Under the pieces are notes generated by a model, which saw only the letters and a list, made by a program, of their open reading frames with translations, was not told the origin of the DNA and made no database searches. A stretch of 64,000 nt of DNA, from assembly GCA_965279735.1 (NCBI GenBank), contig OZ257260.1:2852001-2916000 (forward strand), written 5' to 3'. A program made the position numbers and the translations under genes. The DNA comes from CAIUGU01 sp965279735. Lineage in GTDB: Bacteria; Pseudomonadota; Gammaproteobacteria; Steroidobacterales; Steroidobacteraceae. Within the stretch, counting starts at the first letter, position 1. Every line of letters begins with the position of its first letter. Shown here in pieces: positions 63,075-64,000 of the stretch.

Positions 63075-63491
63075 ATGGACAAGTTCACTGTCTCGGGTTT
63101 TTTCCTGCGCTGGCTGCTCGCCCTGGCGCTGGTGCTGCTGACGTTCAATCCGAGCGGCTATTCCTACTTCCACTGGCTCGTCGCCGGCCTCCCGAAAGTG
63201 ACGCCGTTCGTGGTGGTATGCGGGATCGTGCTGATCATCGGCTGGATTGTCCTGTTCGGCGCCACGATGCGCTCCATTGGCAGCGTCGGGGTTCTACTGG
63301 CTGCAGCGTTGTTTGCGGCATTGATCTGGCTGCTCGTCGCACAGGGCTGGCTCGCGCTCAACAACCTCCGCGCGATCGAATGGCTCGCACTGTTCGTTCT
63401 CTCCGCCATCCTGGCGATCGGGATGTCCTGGTCCCACATCAGCCGCCGTCTCACAGGCCAGACCGATGTCGATGAAGTCGATCGGCACTGA
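63075..63491 (+). CDS. DUF6524 family membrane protein
   Basis: A 138-residue inner-membrane protein with four helices. Signature is FTVSGFFLRWLLALALVLLTFNPSGYSYFHW, then VVVCGIVLIIGWIVLFGATM, GVLLAAALFAALIWLLV and WLALFVLSAILAIGMSW. This RW..A...V...YNPSG.SY.HW opening is typical of DUF6524; function unknown. The ATG at 63075 follows AAGAG. Confidence 0.87.
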   Translation: MDKFTVSGFFLRWLLALALVLLTFNPSGYSYFHWLVAGLPKVTPFVVVCGIVLIIGWIVLFGATMRSIGSVGVLLAAALFAALIWLLVAQGWLALNNLRAIEWLALFVLSAILAIGMSWSHISRRLTGQTDVDEVDRH

Positions 63492-63513
63492 CGATTCCGG
63501 AAGGCATACGGGA

Positions 63514-64000
63514 ATGATCGAATCGGTGCAGACGATGTTCCGGGGCCGGATCCTGGAAGTGAACATCGAGCGCGTGAAGCTTCCGAATGGCAGCACCGCG
63601 GATCTCGAAATTGCCCATCACCCGGGTGGAGCCGCCGTGGTGGCATTGGATGAACAGCAGCGCGTGTGCCTGCTCCATCAGTACCGCCATGCGGCAGGTG
63701 GCTGGTTGTGGGAATTGCCCGCCGGAAAAATCGACCATCGGGAACCTCCCATCGCAACCGCCCGGCGGGAACTCGTGGAAGAAGCGGGCATGGAAGCTTC
63801 GCGATGGGTCTCTCTGGGTGGCGTCCTGAGCTCGCCTGGAGTTTTCACCGAGGTGGTGCATCTCTATCTCGCCACTGCACTGCGTCCGGTCCCTGCCGCC
63901 CCCGAAGAGCACGAGGTCTTCAGGCTCGAATGGCTGCCCTTCGGCCAGGCTTTACAGATGGTGGAAACCGGGGAAATCAGCGACGGCAAGTCGATAGCCG
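63514..64000 (+). CDS. NUDIX hydrolase, C-terminally truncated by the window edge
   Basis: 162 codons of an ADP-ribose-pyrophosphatase-like NUDIX gene; the stop is beyond the edge. The NUDIX box G-x5-E-x7-REUxEExGU is complete in GKIDHREPPIATARRELVEEAGM, following YRHAAGGWLWELPA. SSPGVFTEVVHLYLA is typical of NudF-type enzymes. GGAAGG lies about nine bases before the ATG. It probably hydrolyses ADP-ribose or related nucleoside diphosphates. Confidence 0.9.
   Translation, partial: MIESVQTMFRGRILEVNIERVKLPNGSTADLEIAHHPGGAAVVALDEQQRVCLLHQYRHAAGGWLWELPAGKIDHREPPIATARRELVEEAGMEASRWVSLGGVLSSPGVFTEVVHLYLATALRPVPAAPEEHEVFRLEWLPFGQALQMVETGEISDGKSIA

Overview
The window is a GC-rich, densely coded bacterial chromosome segment. 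Gene content and order are gammaproteobacterial: aroQ-accB-accC-prmA-zinc-ribbon gene-dusB-fis-purH-purD in one run, trxA-rho next to rhlB, plus yrfG, cysQ, plsB, greB, speA and a groES-groEL pair with a sigma-32-type promoter. The groES CIRCE element, homospermidine synthase, large TonB receptor, Gly-rich Rho extension and DUF222-HNH gene fit a deep-branching lineage near Steroidobacterales, Nevskiales or Xanthomonadales better than enterics. That placement is inference from gene content; species cannot be named.

Layout. 1-2.5 kb: heat-shock operon groES-groEL (minus) with dual heat-shock signals, then the start of an exported SAM-fold protein. 2.7-5.7 kb: disulfide reduction (dsbD with two alpha domains, a TlpA-like thioredoxin). 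5.8-14.3 kb: aroQ, acetyl-CoA carboxylase accBC, prmA, a zinc-ribbon/DUF3426 protein, dusB-fis and purHD, all on plus. 14.3-19.5 kb: minus-strand accessory genes (Ser/Thr kinase with a Calx-beta tail, GNAT, exported unknown, a CheD-like protein without its cysteine, DUF2721, a 24-residue membrane microprotein). 19.7-31.2 kb: MATE pump, trxA-rho, rhlB, yrfG, cysQ, DUF3301, YdcH, MscS, a split membrane/exported spermidine-synthase-like pair, a large inverted-repeat element and arfB. 31.2-36.6 kb: an accessory island with a hydrolase/ABM/HAD operon, DUF2306, two gene cassettes bounded by integron attC sequences (no integrase in view), and a DUF222-HNH endonuclease behind a good LexA box. 36.7-56 kb: a long minus-strand run with ABM, SMP-30-like protein and TonB receptor, plsB-pldA, a lipoprotein, a hydrolase, an alkyltransferase-like protein, a sodium/solute symporter, an orphan phage-type tail sheath, a GT4 glycosyltransferase, an L,D-transpeptidase, TPM/LemA genes and an M13 peptidase. 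56-64 kb: greB, homospermidine synthase, GST, sseA, speA, an exported AstE/AspA-like protein, DUF6524 and a truncated NUDIX gene.

How the genes work together. Core blocks cover protein folding, fatty-acid and purine synthesis, transcription termination, RNA turnover and phospholipid synthesis/repair. SpeA plus homospermidine synthase suggest a homospermidine-based polyamine pool. The most unusual items are the attC-flanked cassettes, the SOS-controlled HNH gene, the solitary tail sheath with a 45-residue charged partner, the SAM-fold proteins carrying secretion signals, the duplicated DsbD alpha domain, the pldA with an added N-terminal domain, and the CheD-like pseudoenzyme. No CRISPR array, rRNA, tRNA, integrase or complete prophage was seen.
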